A stretch of DNA of 5,782 nucleotides from Methanobacteriota archaeon (GTDB lineage Archaea > Halobacteriota > Methanosarcinia > Methanosarcinales > Methanosarcinaceae): the NCBI GenBank assembly GCA_030837265.1, contig JAUPKV010000530.1, forward strand, positions 1-5,782, written 5' to 3'. The notes under the pieces are model-generated. The model saw only the letters and a list, made by a program, of their open reading frames with translations, ran no database searches and was not told the origin of the DNA. The position numbers and the translations under genes are program-made. Numbering within the stretch: the first letter of the stretch is position 1; every line of letters begins with the position of its first letter. Shown here one piece after another: positions 5,657-5,782 of this stretch.

Positions 5657-5782
5657 TCAGGTTTTTAATTTGTTCCTATAATGCCTGCGGATTAAAACCG
5701 CTAATACATTTAAGCTCAGCACTATCATCAACAGAACCAGGGCTGTTCCGTACTGGATAGGGCGTGTCTTTTCTATGTTTGT
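5657..5782 (-). CDS. pstA: C-terminal end of phosphate ABC transporter permease PstA (partial)
   Basis: A minus-strand frame enters from the right edge and ends at a TGA at 5657-5659, giving the last 41 residues of a protein. It contains a short polar loop (KTRPIQYGTA), a hydrophobic helix (about ALVLLMIVLSLNVLAVLI) and a basic tail ending RRHYRNKLKT. This is the layout of the end of PstA: the final membrane helix followed by a positively charged cytoplasmic end, with the YGTALVL segment typical of the family. The position directly upstream of pstB and phoU agrees. Most of the gene, with its start and the other membrane helices, lies beyond the window. PstC is less likely because PstA normally adjoins pstB. 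Confidence 0.85.
   Translation of the reverse strand, partial: TNIEKTRPIQYGTALVLLMIVLSLNVLAVLIRRHYRNKLKT

Overview
The window looks like chromosomal DNA from a methanogenic euryarchaeon, most likely Methanosarcina or a close relative. The protein set is archaeal (aIF1A, a RIO1 kinase, a two-KH Dim2/Pno1 protein). The intergenic DNA is very AT-rich, promoters look like BRE/TATA, and ribosome binding sites match the archaeal GGAGGTGATC pattern. The genus call rests on recognising the protein sequences and is an inference.

Layout. Positions 1-710 hold no supportable gene; this AT-rich stretch ends in a probable promoter (TATA near 635-642). On the + strand follows a tight three-gene operon: aIF1A (711-1040, apparently with a CTG start), a RIO1 kinase (1048-1824) and a Dim2/Pno1-like KH protein (1826-2374). 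Gaps between these genes are 7 and 1 nt. A T-rich stretch near 2473-2508 probably ends the transcript. Everything beyond lies on the - strand: dihydroorotase pyrC (2559-3947, convergent with the first operon), then phoU (4135-4785), pstB (4793-5569) and the C-terminal end of pstA (5657-5782, cut by the window edge).

How the genes work together. The + strand operon joins translation initiation with late 30S maturation: aIF1A acts at the A site, while RIO1 and Dim2 act on the pre-30S particle around the 16S rRNA 3' end. The - strand pst genes are the distal part of a phosphate-uptake operon: permease PstA, ATPase PstB and regulator PhoU, with PstS and PstC expected just outside the window. PyrC makes dihydroorotate for pyrimidine synthesis and appears to have its own promoter region, which contains a clean dyad.

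This is mainly ordinary housekeeping DNA, and I see no defence system, mobile element, CRISPR array or RNA gene. The points most worth a second look are the CTG start of aIF1A, the tandem TAG TAG stop of phoU in a probable pyrrolysine-using lineage, the loss of metal-binding residues in only the N-terminal half of PhoU, a Glu where many PyrC relatives carry a carboxylated Lys, the ATGTAC-N8-GTACAT dyad upstream of pyrC, and a perfect 14-bp tandem repeat.
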